NCBI GenBank assembly: GCA_020161665.1
Contig: JAIUPA010000038.1
Location: 124,001-188,000 of the forward strand
From: Pseudomonadota bacterium
GTDB taxonomy: Bacteria; Pseudomonadota; Alphaproteobacteria; Rhizobiales; Rhizobiaceae
DNA length: 64,000 nt
Direction: 5' to 3'
The notes beneath the pieces were generated by a model, which was not told the origin of the DNA, did not search any database, and saw only the letters and a program-made list of their open reading frames with translations. Below, in pieces: positions 1 to 9,390 of this stretch. Numbering within the stretch: position 1 is the stretch's first letter; every line of letters starts with the position of its first letter. Made by a program: the position numbers and the translations under genes.

Positions 1-1244
1 ATTACTGGACGCTGACCATTTTGCATGGTGCGATTGCCGAAGGCGTCTTTACCGCCAAGCAGGCCCGGGAACTCATCACCCGTACGCGCACCGGCCATTT
101 CGAGGCGGGTACGCGCTATTCCTATTCCAACGGCAATTTCCACATTCTCGGCGAAATGCTCGCCGCCCGGATGAACCGTGATCTGGGCGAATTGCTCACC
201 GAACGGCTTCTGGCCCCGGCGGGCATGGAAACCGCGCGCCTTGCGCCCGACACGGCCAAGCGCCCCGGCACGACCATCGGCTATGAGGGCAACAGCGCCG
301 TCGGCTTCTTCCCTTCCGTCAACCGCATCTGGTGGGCGGGTGACGCGGGGATGGTCGCCGCCCTTGACGATATGATTGCGTGGGAGCGCCACATCGACCG
401 CACCATGGGCGATCCGGCCAGCCTCTACAGCCACCTGTCCGCGCCGCAAACCTTCCGGGATGGCACACCCGCCCATTACGGCTTCGGGCTGGCGCATGCC
501 GATCATTATGGTGTCGCCACCATCGGCCATGGCGGCGCATTGCGCGGTTGGCGCTGCCACCGCGTCCACGTGCCCGCCGAGCGGCTTTCCGTTGTGGTGA
601 TGTTCAACCACGAGGCCAATGCGCGGGCCGCCGCCTTCTCCGTTCTCGATGCAGCACTCGGGCGCGAACCAGCCCGCTTTACGCCCGGTCCGGCGGGGGC
701 GGCCTTTGCCGGCAACTTCATGGACCCCGAAGGCGGCATTTCCGCAACGCTCACCCCGCTGGCCGGCGGTGGCCTCGATCTTCGCTACGGCACCGGCAAC
801 GAGAAGCTGACGCCGACGGATGACATCACGGCGTGCAACGACCAGACCGTGCTGACGGCGGTGGCGGGCGGATTGCGGATGCAGCGCGCGGGCGACAATC
901 TCGACGTGGTGCTGACGCCGCTCGCCGCGCTTCAAGGCGATGGCTTGCAGGATGCGAGCGCCATCGAGGGCACCTATCATTCGGACGAGCTTGGTGCCGA
1001 TCTCATGATCACGCTCAATGGCGGCCTGCCGCATGTGGCCTTTAACGGCTTCCTTGGGGAAGGGGCGATGCAGCCGCTATATCCGCTGTCACCCGATTGC
1101 TGGCTGATGCCGGTGCGCCGCTCCATGGATGCGCCAGCCCCCGGAGACTTCACGCTGCGGTTTGAGCGCGACGGGCAGGGCCGGGTGACGGGTGTGACCG
1201 CCGGGTGCTGGCTGGCCCGCCACAATCATTTCAAGCGGGTTTAA
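1..1244 (+). CDS. D-aminopeptidase / serine beta-lactamase-like hydrolase (5' truncated)
   Basis: The reading frame is open from the left edge, so the N-terminus, including the SxxK nucleophile motif, lies outside the window. What remains has the penicillin-recognising fold: a YSN motif at about 121-129 and an HGG motif near 530 stand for the second and third catalytic motifs of peptidase family S12. The remaining roughly 200 residues fit the beta-barrel extension of Ochrobactrum-type D-aminopeptidase, which releases N-terminal D-amino acids from peptides. An esterase or another beta-lactamase-fold hydrolase is the alternative. Its TAA stop overlaps the stop of the convergent Lrp gene. TTG at 21 is an internal codon, not the start. 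Confidence 0.8.
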   Translation, partial: YWTLTILHGAIAEGVFTAKQARELITRTRTGHFEAGTRYSYSNGNFHILGEMLAARMNRDLGELLTERLLAPAGMETARLAPDTAKRPGTTIGYEGNSAVGFFPSVNRIWWAGDAGMVAALDDMIAWERHIDRTMGDPASLYSHLSAPQTFRDGTPAHYGFGLAHADHYGVATIGHGGALRGWRCHRVHVPAERLSVVVMFNHEANARAAAFSVLDAALGREPARFTPGPAGAAFAGNFMDPEGGISATLTPLAGGGLDLRYGTGNEKLTPTDDITACNDQTVLTAVAGGLRMQRAGDNLDVVLTPLAALQGDGLQDASAIEGTYHSDELGADLMITLNGGLPHVAFNGFLGEGAMQPLYPLSPDCWLMPVRRSMDAPAPGDFTLRFERDGQGRVTGVTAGCWLARHNHFKRV

Positions 1245-1678
1245 AGCCGCGCCCGGGCCGACCGTGGCGAGGACAGAAGCAGGCTGGTTTCGCTCGATGT
1301 GATGCCCGGAATCTGGCGGATGCGGCGCAAAATGGCGTCAAACTCCGCCAGACTGCTCGCGGCGAGTTCCAGAATGAGGTCCCAGCGGCCGTTCGTTGTG
1401 TGAATTTCGGAAATCTCCGGGAAATTGCCCAGAGCCCGGATGATGCGCTCCGTCACATGCCCCTCGATTTCCACGAGCATGATGCCGCGCACCGGCAGTT
1501 CCACCGTGTCTGCCCTGAGGATCACGGTGTAGCCAAGGATCGTTCCTTCCTTTTCCAGCTTCTCGATTCGGGCGCGCACCGTGGCGCGTGACGCCCCCGT
1601 TTCCACCGCCAGATCGGAGATGCTGCGGCGGCCATTGTGGCGCAGCAGGGTAATGAGACGCGTGTCGAGTTCATCCAT
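1241..1678 (-). CDS. Lrp/AsnC-family transcriptional regulator
   Basis: A 145-residue protein, the usual length for the family. The N-terminal winged helix-turn-helix (about residues 1-60) begins MDELDTRLITLLRHNGRRS, and the C-terminal RAM/AsnC ligand-binding domain follows. The frame is open further upstream, but the family normally begins at this ATG. It is divergent from arginase and ornithine cyclodeaminase, so it probably senses an amino acid (arginine, ornithine or proline) and controls that operon. The target is inferred from position only. Confidence 0.88.
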   Translation of the reverse strand: MDELDTRLITLLRHNGRRSISDLAVETGASRATVRARIEKLEKEGTILGYTVILRADTVELPVRGIMLVEIEGHVTERIIRALGNFPEISEIHTTNGRWDLILELAASSLAEFDAILRRIRQIPGITSSETSLLLSSPRSARARL

Positions 1679-1811
1679 GGCCGCCAACCTGATCGATTGA
1701 ATTGACCATTTTGATAAGTCATTTCGCGTTATTTGCCAATATTTATTGTTCAAACCGCCACTCAGCCATGGTCCAATAGCCTGACGAAATTCAATTTTTT
1801 CGGAGTGGATC
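1679..1811. promoter_or_regulatory. Divergent promoter region, Lrp gene / arginase operon
   Basis: This 133-base AT-rich intergenic stretch must hold both divergent promoters. It contains the short palindrome CAATA-TT-TATTG at 1737-1748 and several A/T runs typical of Lrp-family targets. The arginase ribosome binding site GGAG lies about 10 bases before its ATG. The operator assignment is inference. Confidence 0.45.
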
Positions 1812-2732
1812 ATGGACGTTCGGCTGGTAGGCGTACCGCTTCAGGAAGGGGCAAGCTGTCTCGGTTGCGAGATGGGCCCGTCTGCGCTGCGCGTGGCTGG
1901 CCTTGCCGACGCCATGCGGGATCTTGGCCATACGGTGCGCGATGTGGGGAACGTCGCGCCGTCGCCGTCGCGTCCGCTTATTCACCCGAACCGCGCCATT
2001 CACCACCTGCCGGAAATTACCGGCTGGATCGACGCCCTTTCCGACGTCGCATTTCGCGAAAGCGATGGTGCCATGCCGATTTTCATGGGCGGCGACCACG
2101 CCTTGTCTGCTGGCACGGTGCGCGGCATGGCGGCGCGGGCGGCAGCGCTTTCGCGTCCGCTTTTCGTGCTGTGGCTTGATGCGCATACGGATTTCCACAC
2201 GCTCGACACGACGACCAGCGGCAATCTGCACGGCACGCCGGTGGCCTATTTCACCGGGCGCTCCGGCTTTTCCGGCTATTATCCGCCGGTGCCGCATCCC
2301 GTCTCACCTGCTCATGTGTGCATGATGGGGATTCGCAGCGCCGACCCCGCCGAACGCCGCGCCATTTCCGAGACGGATGCCACGGTTCACGACATGCGCG
2401 CCATCGACGAACACGGCATGGCCGTGCTGCTGCGCGCCTTCCTTGAAAAGGTGAAGGCCGTCCATGGCCTGTTGCATGTGAGCCTTGATGTCGACTTTCT
2501 CGACCCGGCCATCGCGCCTGCCGTCGGCACCACGGTTCCGGGCGGCGCAACCTTCCGCGAAGCGCATCTCATCATGGAAATGCTGCATGACAGCGGCCTC
2601 GTTACCAGCCTCGACCTCGTGGAACTGAACCCGTTCCTCGATGAACGCGGCAAGACGGCGCTTTTGATGGTGGACCTTGCCGCAAGCCTGATGGGCCGCA
2701 GCGTGCTCGACCGCCCGACCCGCGCAGGCTGA
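1812..2732 (+). CDS. rocF: Arginase (ureohydrolase family)
   Basis: A 306-residue manganese ureohydrolase that would hydrolyse arginine to ornithine and urea in the cytoplasm. All binuclear-metal motifs are present: GGDH at residues 93-96, DAHTD at 123-127, and SLDVDFLDP at 224-232 with Asp226 and Asp228. The glutamate-bearing motif VELNPFLDERG follows near the C-terminus. Length fits arginase. Agmatinase is the main alternative, but the adjacent ornithine cyclodeaminase favours arginase. The start has GGAG upstream. It is probably cotranscribed with the next gene (66-base gap) and controlled by the divergent Lrp protein. Confidence 0.9.
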   Translation: MDVRLVGVPLQEGASCLGCEMGPSALRVAGLADAMRDLGHTVRDVGNVAPSPSRPLIHPNRAIHHLPEITGWIDALSDVAFRESDGAMPIFMGGDHALSAGTVRGMAARAAALSRPLFVLWLDAHTDFHTLDTTTSGNLHGTPVAYFTGRSGFSGYYPPVPHPVSPAHVCMMGIRSADPAERRAISETDATVHDMRAIDEHGMAVLLRAFLEKVKAVHGLLHVSLDVDFLDPAIAPAVGTTVPGGATFREAHLIMEMLHDSGLVTSLDLVELNPFLDERGKTALLMVDLAASLMGRSVLDRPTRAG

Positions 2733-2798
2733 ACGAAATCAACGCGTTGACAGCCGCCAACCGCATCCGACAACCGATAAAACCAGAGGGAAACCAAA

Positions 2799-3857
2799 AT
2801 GTCCGCCACCAGCCTCAACACCGTCCCCTTCGTCAGTGTCGACCACATGATGAAGCTCGTGCTTGAAATCGGCATCGAGCCGTTTCTGAAAGGTCTTGCC
2901 GAGCGCATCGAAGCCGATTTCCGCCGCTGGCCGCAGTTCGACAAGCGCGAGCGCGTGCCCTGTCATTCGGCCGAAGGCGTGATCGAGCTGATGCCGACCA
3001 GCGACGGCACGCTTTACGGCTTCAAATATGTGAACGGCCACCCGAAGAACATGAAGGAAGGCCGCCAGACGGTAACCGGCTTCGGCGTTCTGGCCGATGT
3101 GCACAATGGCTATCCGCTGATGTTCTCGGAAATGACGCTTCTGACGGCGCTGCGCACCGCTGCCACCTCCGCCGTGGCCGCCAAGCATCTGGCCCGCAAG
3201 AACGCCCGCACCATGGCCATTATCGGCAATGGCGCGCAGAGCGAGTTTCAGGCGATGGCTTTCAAAGCGCTGATGGGCATTGATCACCTTCGCCTTTACG
3301 ACATCGATCCGGTCGCCACCGAAAAGTGCCGCCAGAACCTGTCGGGTTTCGGCTTTACGATCACCGCCTGCAAGACGGCGGAAGAAGCCGTTGAAGGGGC
3401 CGACATCATCACGACCGTGACCGCCGACAAGCGCTATGCGACGATCCTCAACGACAACATGGCGGGACCGGGCGTCCACATCAACGCGGTGGGTGGCGAT
3501 AGCCCCGGCAAGACCGAACTTTCGCGCGACATTCTGCTGCGCTCCGACATTTTTGTCGAATACCCGCCGCAGACCCGTATCGAAGGGGAAATCCAGCAGC
3601 TGGATGCCGACGCGCCGGTCACCGAACTCTGGCAGGTGATTGCCGGTGAAGCCGAAGGCCGCAAGAGCGAGCGCGCCATCACCCTGTTCGACAGCGTCGG
3701 CTTTGCCACGGAAGATTTCTCCGCGCTTGCCTATGTCTACGATCTTGCCCGCAAGACCGGCCACTATGTCGATCTCGACATGGTTGCCGATCCGGACGAG
3801 CCGCGCGACCTGTTCGGCATGCTGCTGCGCGCCGACAAGACGTTGAAAGCGGCCTGA
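2799..3857 (+). CDS. ocd: Ornithine cyclodeaminase
   Basis: A 352-residue member of the ornithine cyclodeaminase/mu-crystallin family, which converts ornithine to proline and ammonia with bound NAD. The Rossmann motif GNGAQSEFQAMAF is near residue 145, and the conserved segment with GDSPGKTEL lies near residue 230. Length and N-terminus match rhizobial and agrobacterial Ocd. With arginase upstream it completes an arginine-ornithine-proline route. The ATG is preceded by a purine-rich AGAGGGAAA segment. Confidence 0.93.
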   Translation: MSATSLNTVPFVSVDHMMKLVLEIGIEPFLKGLAERIEADFRRWPQFDKRERVPCHSAEGVIELMPTSDGTLYGFKYVNGHPKNMKEGRQTVTGFGVLADVHNGYPLMFSEMTLLTALRTAATSAVAAKHLARKNARTMAIIGNGAQSEFQAMAFKALMGIDHLRLYDIDPVATEKCRQNLSGFGFTITACKTAEEAVEGADIITTVTADKRYATILNDNMAGPGVHINAVGGDSPGKTELSRDILLRSDIFVEYPPQTRIEGEIQQLDADAPVTELWQVIAGEAEGRKSERAITLFDSVGFATEDFSALAYVYDLARKTGHYVDLDMVADPDEPRDLFGMLLRADKTLKAA

Positions 3858-3864
3858 AATACAA

Positions 3865-3915
3865 CCCGGCCTCAAGCGCCTCAAAGCCTTGCAGGCCGGG
3901 GTTTTACCCCCTTTT
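3865..3915 (+). terminator. Probable rho-independent terminator after ocd
   Basis: The arms CCCGGCCT (3865-3872) and AGGCCGGG (3893-3900) are complementary and are followed by GTTTTA and then a second T-rich run. It lies just after the ocd stop codon. The loop is long, about 20 bases, but contains a further CAAG/CTTG pairing. Confidence 0.6.
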
Positions 3916-4019
3916 TATCCGACTTACGTCGAGGCCTTAGCGTTATATCGCCGGTTGCGCTTGCCTCATGACACAAACGGCGCTAACCCCCGAAGGCAAG
4001 TCGAGCGGGGGATAGCGAC

Positions 4020-4751
4020 ATGCAAACGGGTTTCAGGGCCATTGAACGCAGTGACGGGCAGCCGAAGGCAGCGCGCGCCTATCATGAAATCCGCGAAGCC
4101 ATCATCACCATGAAGCTTGCGCCCGGCACCACGCTGCAGGAACGCGAAATCTGCGCGGAACTCGGCGTATCGCGCACGCCGATGCGCGAAGCCGTCCTGC
4201 GTCTGGCACAGGAAGGGCTGGTCAACGTCATCCCCAGCGGCGGCACCTTCATCAACAAGATCTCGGTGCGCGATGTCATCGAAGGGCAGATTGTGCGCGA
4301 CGCGCTGGAAATGCGCATGGTGCGGCTCGCCGCCCGCAATTTCGATGACAGCCATCGCGCTGCCTTTGATGACCTGATGGAGCGCCAGCGCGCCGCCGGG
4401 GAGGCGGGCGATGCCGACGCCGCCTTTGCCACCGACAATGATTTTCATCGCCTGATCTGCGGGGTCGCCGGTTTTCCCAACATCTGGCAGACAATCCACA
4501 ATGCCACGGGGCAGCTCGACCGCCTGCGCCGCAGCGCTTTTCCGCGACAGGGCCATTTCGACGAAGTGCTGCGTGAGCATCAGGCCATGCTTGCCGCCCT
4601 TGCCGCCCGCGACGAAGATGAAGCCGCGCGGCTTATGAAGGCCCACCTCAACAGCATCGTCAACGTGCTGCGCTATGTCATGCAGTCCGACCCCGGCATT
4701 GTCTCCGATGAGGAAGACTTTGCCGTTCTGGATATGCTGACCAGCGGCTGA
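4020..4751 (+). CDS. GntR-family regulator, FadR/FCD subfamily
   Basis: A 243-residue protein with an N-terminal winged helix-turn-helix (about residues 20-85; motif ELGVSRTPMREAVLRLAQEG) and an all-helical FCD effector-binding domain (about 95-230). GGGGGA precedes the ATG. It follows the arginine catabolic genes on the same strand, beyond a terminator-like hairpin, and is convergent with the Old Yellow Enzyme gene. The effector cannot be read from the sequence; FCD regulators usually sense small carboxylates or amino acids. Confidence 0.9.
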   Translation: MQTGFRAIERSDGQPKAARAYHEIREAIITMKLAPGTTLQEREICAELGVSRTPMREAVLRLAQEGLVNVIPSGGTFINKISVRDVIEGQIVRDALEMRMVRLAARNFDDSHRAAFDDLMERQRAAGEAGDADAAFATDNDFHRLICGVAGFPNIWQTIHNATGQLDRLRRSAFPRQGHFDEVLREHQAMLAALAARDEDEAARLMKAHLNSIVNVLRYVMQSDPGIVSDEEDFAVLDMLTSG

Positions 4752-4757
4752 TGCCGC

Positions 4758-5861
4758 TCAGCGAATAAACAGGTCCTTGTAGAGTGAAGGCTGGCAGCGC
4801 AGATATTGCGGCGCCGCGTGAACCTGCGCGCCAAGCTTGGCCGCCGCATGCCAGGGCCAGCGCGGATCGTAAAGAATGGCGCGGGCAATCGCCACCATAT
4901 CGGCCTCGCCGGTGGCGATGATCGCCTCGGCCTGCTCCGGCTCGGTGATCAGCCCCACGGCAACCACCGGAATATGCACCGAGGCTTTGACCGTGCGGGC
5001 AAACGGCACCTGATAATTCGGGCCAATCGGGATTTTCTGATGCGGCACCAGTCCGCCACTCGAAACGTGAATGGCCGCGCAGCCGCGCATTTCCAGCTGG
5101 CGGGCAAGTGCTACCGTTTCCTCGATATTCCAGCCGCCCGGTGCCCAGTCCGTGGCCGAAACGCGAAACGTCACGGGGCGTTCGGCCGGAAACACCTCAC
5201 GCACGGCGGAAAAGACTTCCAGCGGAAAACGCATGCGGTTTTCCAGCGAGCCGCCATATTCATCGCGCCGCTTGTTGGTGAGCGGCGACAGGAACTGGTG
5301 CAGCAGATAACCATGGGCGCCATGAATCTGGATGGCATCAATGCCAAGCCGCGCCGCGCGCCGGGCCGCATTCACGAAGGCGTTGAGGATGCGCTCCATG
5401 GCATCTTCATCCAGCGGCATCGGCTGTTCGTCGCCCGCATTCACCGGCTCGGAACTGGCCGAAACCGTATACCAGCCGCCCTTTTCATCCGGGTGGATCT
5501 GGCCGCCGCCCTTCCAGGGCAGGTTGCTTGACGCCTTGCGCCCCGCATGGGCCAGTTGAATAACGATGGGGGTATTCGACCAGCGCCGCACGCCCTCCAG
5601 CACGCGGCCCATGGCCTTCTCGCAATCGTCATTATAAAGGCCGACATCGGCATAGCTGATGCGTCCTTCGGCCGTCACGCCAGTCGCCTCGATGGTCACG
5701 GCCCCGGCTCCGGATTGCGCCAGCATGCCTAAATGCTGCAGGTGCCAGTCGTTCATCAGCCCGTCAGTGGCGGAATATTGGCACATGGGCGCGATGACAA
5801 TGCGGTTGGCAAGCGTCAGCCCACCCACTTTGATCGGCGAAAACAGCTTTGATCCTGACAT
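4758..5861 (-). CDS. NADH:flavin oxidoreductase, Old Yellow Enzyme family (YqjM/thermophilic-like class)
   Basis: A 367-residue FMN TIM-barrel ene-reductase. The YqjM-class signature is visible: Cys27 within APMCQYSA, the substrate-binding HGAHGYLLHQFL motif near residue 178, and the GGSLENR motif shortly after. Such enzymes reduce activated C=C bonds with NAD(P)H; the physiological substrate is unknown. It stands alone between a convergent GntR gene and a PNPOx-like gene on the same strand. Confidence 0.92.
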   Translation of the reverse strand: MSGSKLFSPIKVGGLTLANRIVIAPMCQYSATDGLMNDWHLQHLGMLAQSGAGAVTIEATGVTAEGRISYADVGLYNDDCEKAMGRVLEGVRRWSNTPIVIQLAHAGRKASSNLPWKGGGQIHPDEKGGWYTVSASSEPVNAGDEQPMPLDEDAMERILNAFVNAARRAARLGIDAIQIHGAHGYLLHQFLSPLTNKRRDEYGGSLENRMRFPLEVFSAVREVFPAERPVTFRVSATDWAPGGWNIEETVALARQLEMRGCAAIHVSSGGLVPHQKIPIGPNYQVPFARTVKASVHIPVVAVGLITEPEQAEAIIATGEADMVAIARAILYDPRWPWHAAAKLGAQVHAAPQYLRCQPSLYKDLFIR

Positions 5862-5954
5862 GACAGCCCTCCCGGCAGCGCAGATTCATGGGAGGAAGAC
5901 TATCACGGGATTCCTTTCCAATCCGCTCTCGCTCACAATGTATTGACCCGCCCC

Positions 5955-6677
5955 TTATCGCTTTTCGTAAAGCGCCTGCGTTTCCAGAAGCACCTCGTCC
6001 AGACGGCGGCCTTCGCGATAATGCGCGACACCCTCCGGCACAGCAATCGAGGGGTCCATCACCGGGCTTGGCTTCAGCGCGCCGATGACCGTCGAAACCG
6101 GAATGACGCCCGCCCAGACGGGAAGGGCGGCATCGTCGAGATCATCATCACCGACGCCCTTGTCGCGTGCCTTCATAGCCGCTTCCTCAATCGTCATGCC
6201 GATAACGGTCGTTGCCTTCAGCTCCTGCCCGTCGATGGGGCGCAGCGTTTCGGCACGCCCCGGCCAGAAGCGATTGGTGATGGCTTCCAGTGCGCGCGCC
6301 TTTTCCTGCGGGTCATCGACAATCGCTGCCGTGCCGAAGCACATGGCCGAACGATAATTGGCGGAATGGTTGAAGCCGGAGCGGGCGAGCACCAGCCCGT
6401 CGAGATGCGAGACCGTCAGACAGACCTGAACGCCCTTCTTCTCGTGCTTCAGCATGCGGCTTGCCGAAGAGCCGTGCCAGTAAAGCCGGTCGCCCTCGCG
6501 CCAATGGATCGTCGGCGTGCAAAACGGCTGACCATCAATGACATAGGCGATGTGGCACAGGAAGGCGGCATCCAGCACCGCATGCACCGCCGCCCGATCA
6601 TAGGCCCCGCGTTCATACATGCGCTTGACCTTGCTGCGCGGCGTAACGGGATAGGTGGCGGTGCGGTTGTCGCTCAT
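5955..6677 (-). CDS. Pyridoxamine 5'-phosphate oxidase-like FMN-binding protein
   Basis: A 240-residue split-barrel flavoprotein. Motifs include HIAYVIDGQPFCTPTIHWR near residue 42 and the following WHGSSASRML segment, typical of the PNPOx-like, FMN-binding class rather than true PdxH. The start is taken at ATG 6675-6677, which gives MSDNRTATYP; the frame runs further upstream but into the divergent promoter. It is divergent from a MocR regulator, a common pairing in which the regulator controls the flavoprotein or vitamin B6 metabolism. Confidence 0.85.
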   Translation of the reverse strand: MSDNRTATYPVTPRSKVKRMYERGAYDRAAVHAVLDAAFLCHIAYVIDGQPFCTPTIHWREGDRLYWHGSSASRMLKHEKKGVQVCLTVSHLDGLVLARSGFNHSANYRSAMCFGTAAIVDDPQEKARALEAITNRFWPGRAETLRPIDGQELKATTVIGMTIEEAAMKARDKGVGDDDLDDAALPVWAGVIPVSTVIGALKPSPVMDPSIAVPEGVAHYREGRRLDEVLLETQALYEKR

Positions 6678-6750
6678 GGGGGTTCCTTTCGGCTTGCGAT
6701 CTGCCGCCCTTATGTGCATCCTGCAATTGGATCGCGAAAGAACCAATATC
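6678..6750. promoter_or_regulatory. Divergent promoter, PNPOx-like / MocR
   Basis: This 73-base gap must contain both promoters. ATTGG (6726-6730) and CCAAT (6743-6747) form an inverted pair separated by 12 bases directly before the MocR gene, a plausible autoregulatory operator. Only the inverted pair is seen; the function is inferred. Confidence 0.35.
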
Positions 6751-8181
6751 ATGGATATTCGAAAGACCAATTTGCCGGACTGGTCAGCGCTCATTCCGGT
6801 GCTGCCGGAAGCGGGCACCCGCGCCGGTGCGCTTTACGACGCGCTGCGCCGCCTGATCGAGACCGGGGGCGTGCCGTCCGGCACCAAGCTGCCGCCCACG
6901 CGAGACCTGATGCGCCGGCTGAAGCTTTCGCGCGCCGCCGCTGTAGCGGCTTACGAGCGGTTGACGGCGGAAGGTTTCACCGAGGCGCGCGTCGGCGACG
7001 GCACCTACGTGGCTGCCGCTGTGCCCCGGATGGGGGAGGGGCAGGCGGATATGCCGAAGCGCGCGCTCCTGCCGGTTCGAGATCGCGGCCCGTTGGCGCT
7101 CGGGGTCGCGACGCCGGACCCGGTGACGTTTGCGCAGTTTCGCAAGCTTCTGGCGCAGGACCTCGCCCGCCCGCCGCTCCACCTCTTCAACTACGGCGAT
7201 CCGCGTGGCGGCGTCGAGTTGCGTCAGGCGATTGCCGATTATCTCTCAACAGCGCGCGGGGTGCGATGCAGCGCCGAAGAGATCATCGTGACAGCGGGCA
7301 CGCAGCAGGGGCTTGATCTCGTCTTACGGGCCGCGACCAGTCCCGGCGAAACCGTGCTTGTCGAAGACCCCTGTTATCCATCGGCACTGGCTGCCGTTCG
7401 CCAGGCGGGCGGCGTGGCCATGGGCGTGCCGGTGGACGAACACGGCATGGACCCGGAACGCATACCGGCTGCGGGTGAGGCGGCGAAAGCGGTTTACATC
7501 ACGCCGTCGCACCAGTTTCCGCTGGGCGTGACCATGACCATGCGCCGCCGTCTGGCGTTGATCGAACGGGCGCGGGCGAGCGGAGCCATCCTGATCGAGG
7601 ATGATTACGATAGCGAGTTTCGCTATGCCGGGCCGCCGCTCGCCGCCCTGCAGGGCATGGATGACAGTGGCACCGTTGCCTATCTCGGCACCTTTTCCAA
7701 GGTGCTGTTTCCGGGGTTGCGCACCGGCTATGCCGTGCTGCCGGAACGGATTTTCGAGCGCGTGATCGCCCTTCGCAAAACGTCTGACCGCCAACCGCCG
7801 GGCCTTGCTGAACGGGCCTTGGCACGGCTGATCAGCGAGGGCCACTTTGCCCGCCATATCAAGCGGGCACGCAGGCGCGCCGAAGCGGCGCGCGATCACC
7901 TTGTCTATGAATTGCAGGCCGCCTGTGGCGCGCGCATCCGCCTTGCCCCGCCCGAGCAGGGGCTTCATCTCGTCGTGCGTTTTGCCACCGATGACCCGCA
8001 GCGGGCTACCGCTCTTGAGGCCACATGCGCCCGAGAAACAGGGCTCCGCCCGCTTTCGCCCATGTATCTGGCAGGCCCGCGAGACTACGGACTGGTGCTT
8101 GGCTTTTCGGGTTTTGCTGAAGAAGATTTCCGCAAGGCCGCACAGGCTCTTGGCCGGGCACTGGATGCCTATTCGCCCTAA
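6751..8181 (+). CDS. MocR/PdxR-family regulator (GntR helix-turn-helix fused to aminotransferase fold)
   Basis: A 476-residue fusion. An N-terminal GntR winged helix (about residues 15-85, with GTKLPPTRDLMRRLKLSR) is followed by a fold-type I aminotransferase domain. The latter carries the PLP-anchoring FSK-like segment (TFSKVLFPGLRTGY) and the IEDDYDSEFRY motif. Such proteins bind PLP or a PLP adduct and act as regulators, not transaminases. The start ATG 6751 gives MDIRKTNLPD. The likely target is the divergent PNPOx-like gene. Confidence 0.92.
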   Translation: MDIRKTNLPDWSALIPVLPEAGTRAGALYDALRRLIETGGVPSGTKLPPTRDLMRRLKLSRAAAVAAYERLTAEGFTEARVGDGTYVAAAVPRMGEGQADMPKRALLPVRDRGPLALGVATPDPVTFAQFRKLLAQDLARPPLHLFNYGDPRGGVELRQAIADYLSTARGVRCSAEEIIVTAGTQQGLDLVLRAATSPGETVLVEDPCYPSALAAVRQAGGVAMGVPVDEHGMDPERIPAAGEAAKAVYITPSHQFPLGVTMTMRRRLALIERARASGAILIEDDYDSEFRYAGPPLAALQGMDDSGTVAYLGTFSKVLFPGLRTGYAVLPERIFERVIALRKTSDRQPPGLAERALARLISEGHFARHIKRARRRAEAARDHLVYELQAACGARIRLAPPEQGLHLVVRFATDDPQRATALEATCARETGLRPLSPMYLAGPRDYGLVLGFSGFAEEDFRKAAQALGRALDAYSP

Positions 8182-8313
8182 GGCCAAGCGCTTCAGGTCT
8201 TCAGCAGGAGCCGACACTCGGAAACCGTCCATGATTTTGCGGTGCAACAAGTTACCATTTGTTAATTAGCGTTCTTGAATATGGTAAACATATCAGAAAC
8301 AAGGACAGACCCG

Positions 8314-9354
8314 ATGCGCCCAGCGGCTGTTTCGATTGATACCATTTCCGACAAGTCCAAATCCGTTCAAGACATTACGCTCAACAAGGTCGGTCAAATC
8401 CGGGTCATCAATCGCCGTGTGCGGATGCTGGCGCTCAATGCGCTGATCGAGGCGGCCCGCGCCGGAGAAGCGGGAAGAGGCTTTGCCGTTGTCAGTCAGG
8501 AGGTGCGCAACATCTCCGAAGAGGTCGACAAGCTCTCCATGGCACTACAGACGGAGCTTGCCGAAGAAATCGGTGCCATGTCCACTCTGGTGCATGAGCT
8601 GAACCGTGGCAGTCAGGGCGAGAGGCTCACCGATCTGGCGTTGAACGCCATCGAGATCGTCGATCGCAACCTCTATGAACGCACCTGCGATGTGCGCTGG
8701 TGGGCTACCGATTCAGCCTTCGTCGATGCCTTGAGCCGCCCGTCGCCAGCCGCCTTTGACTATGCATCGGAACGGCTGGAAACCATCATTCGCGCCTACA
8801 CCGTTTACTCGGACCTTTGGCTTTGCGACATGGACGGCAATGTCGTGGCATCGGCGCGCGGTCACTTCTCACGCAATGTGCGCAACAAGAACGTGGCCAA
8901 CCGCCCGTGGTTTCGCAAGGGCCTCAGCCTGCGCACCGGCGACGATTTCCTCGCCGAAGATGTGGCCACCGAACCGATGCTCGATAACGCAACGGTTGCG
9001 ACCTTTGTGACGCCGGTGCGGCTGGAAGGCCGCGTCAACGGCAAGCCGATTGGCCTGCTCGCTATTCATTTTGATTGGGAAACGCAGGCCGACATCATCG
9101 TCAAAGGCGTGCGTCTCACCGAAGCCGAACGGGAAAGGACCCGTGTCGTCATTGTTGATCGCAGCCACCGCGTCATTGCCGCTTCCGATGGGCAGGGCAT
9201 GCTGTCCGAGCGCATTATGGGGATCGGCGATGAGGTCAGCAATTGGGCGATTGACCGTGACGGCAAGACGCTCACCGCTCACCACCTGACGCCGGGCTAT
9301 GAAACCTATCAGGGCCTCGGCTGGCGCGGTGTTCTTCTCCAGTCTCTGGGGTGA
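8314..9354 (+). CDS. Soluble chemoreceptor-like protein: short MCP signalling module followed by Cache-type sensor
   Basis: A 346-residue protein without membrane segments. Residues about 25-80 carry the tip of a methyl-accepting chemotaxis signalling hairpin ([20 protein letters not shown], then [13 protein letters not shown]). The remainder (about 110-340) resembles a Cache sensor, with [19 protein letters not shown] and NRPWFRKGL. The order is reversed from normal receptors, and the signalling hairpin is too short for complete methylation helices. ATG 8314 was chosen because AAGGA lies 8 bases before it; an earlier ATG at 8281 has no ribosome binding site. Role unknown. Confidence 0.75.
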   Translation: MRPAAVSIDTISDKSKSVQDITLNKVGQIRVINRRVRMLALNALIEAARAGEAGRGFAVVSQEVRNISEEVDKLSMALQTELAEEIGAMSTLVHELNRGSQGERLTDLALNAIEIVDRNLYERTCDVRWWATDSAFVDALSRPSPAAFDYASERLETIIRAYTVYSDLWLCDMDGNVVASARGHFSRNVRNKNVANRPWFRKGLSLRTGDDFLAEDVATEPMLDNATVATFVTPVRLEGRVNGKPIGLLAIHFDWETQADIIVKGVRLTEAERERTRVVIVDRSHRVIAASDGQGMLSERIMGIGDEVSNWAIDRDGKTLTAHHLTPGYETYQGLGWRGVLLQSLG

Positions 9355-9390
9355 AACACAGGGCATCGGGGCGGCTGAAGACAGCGGGCC

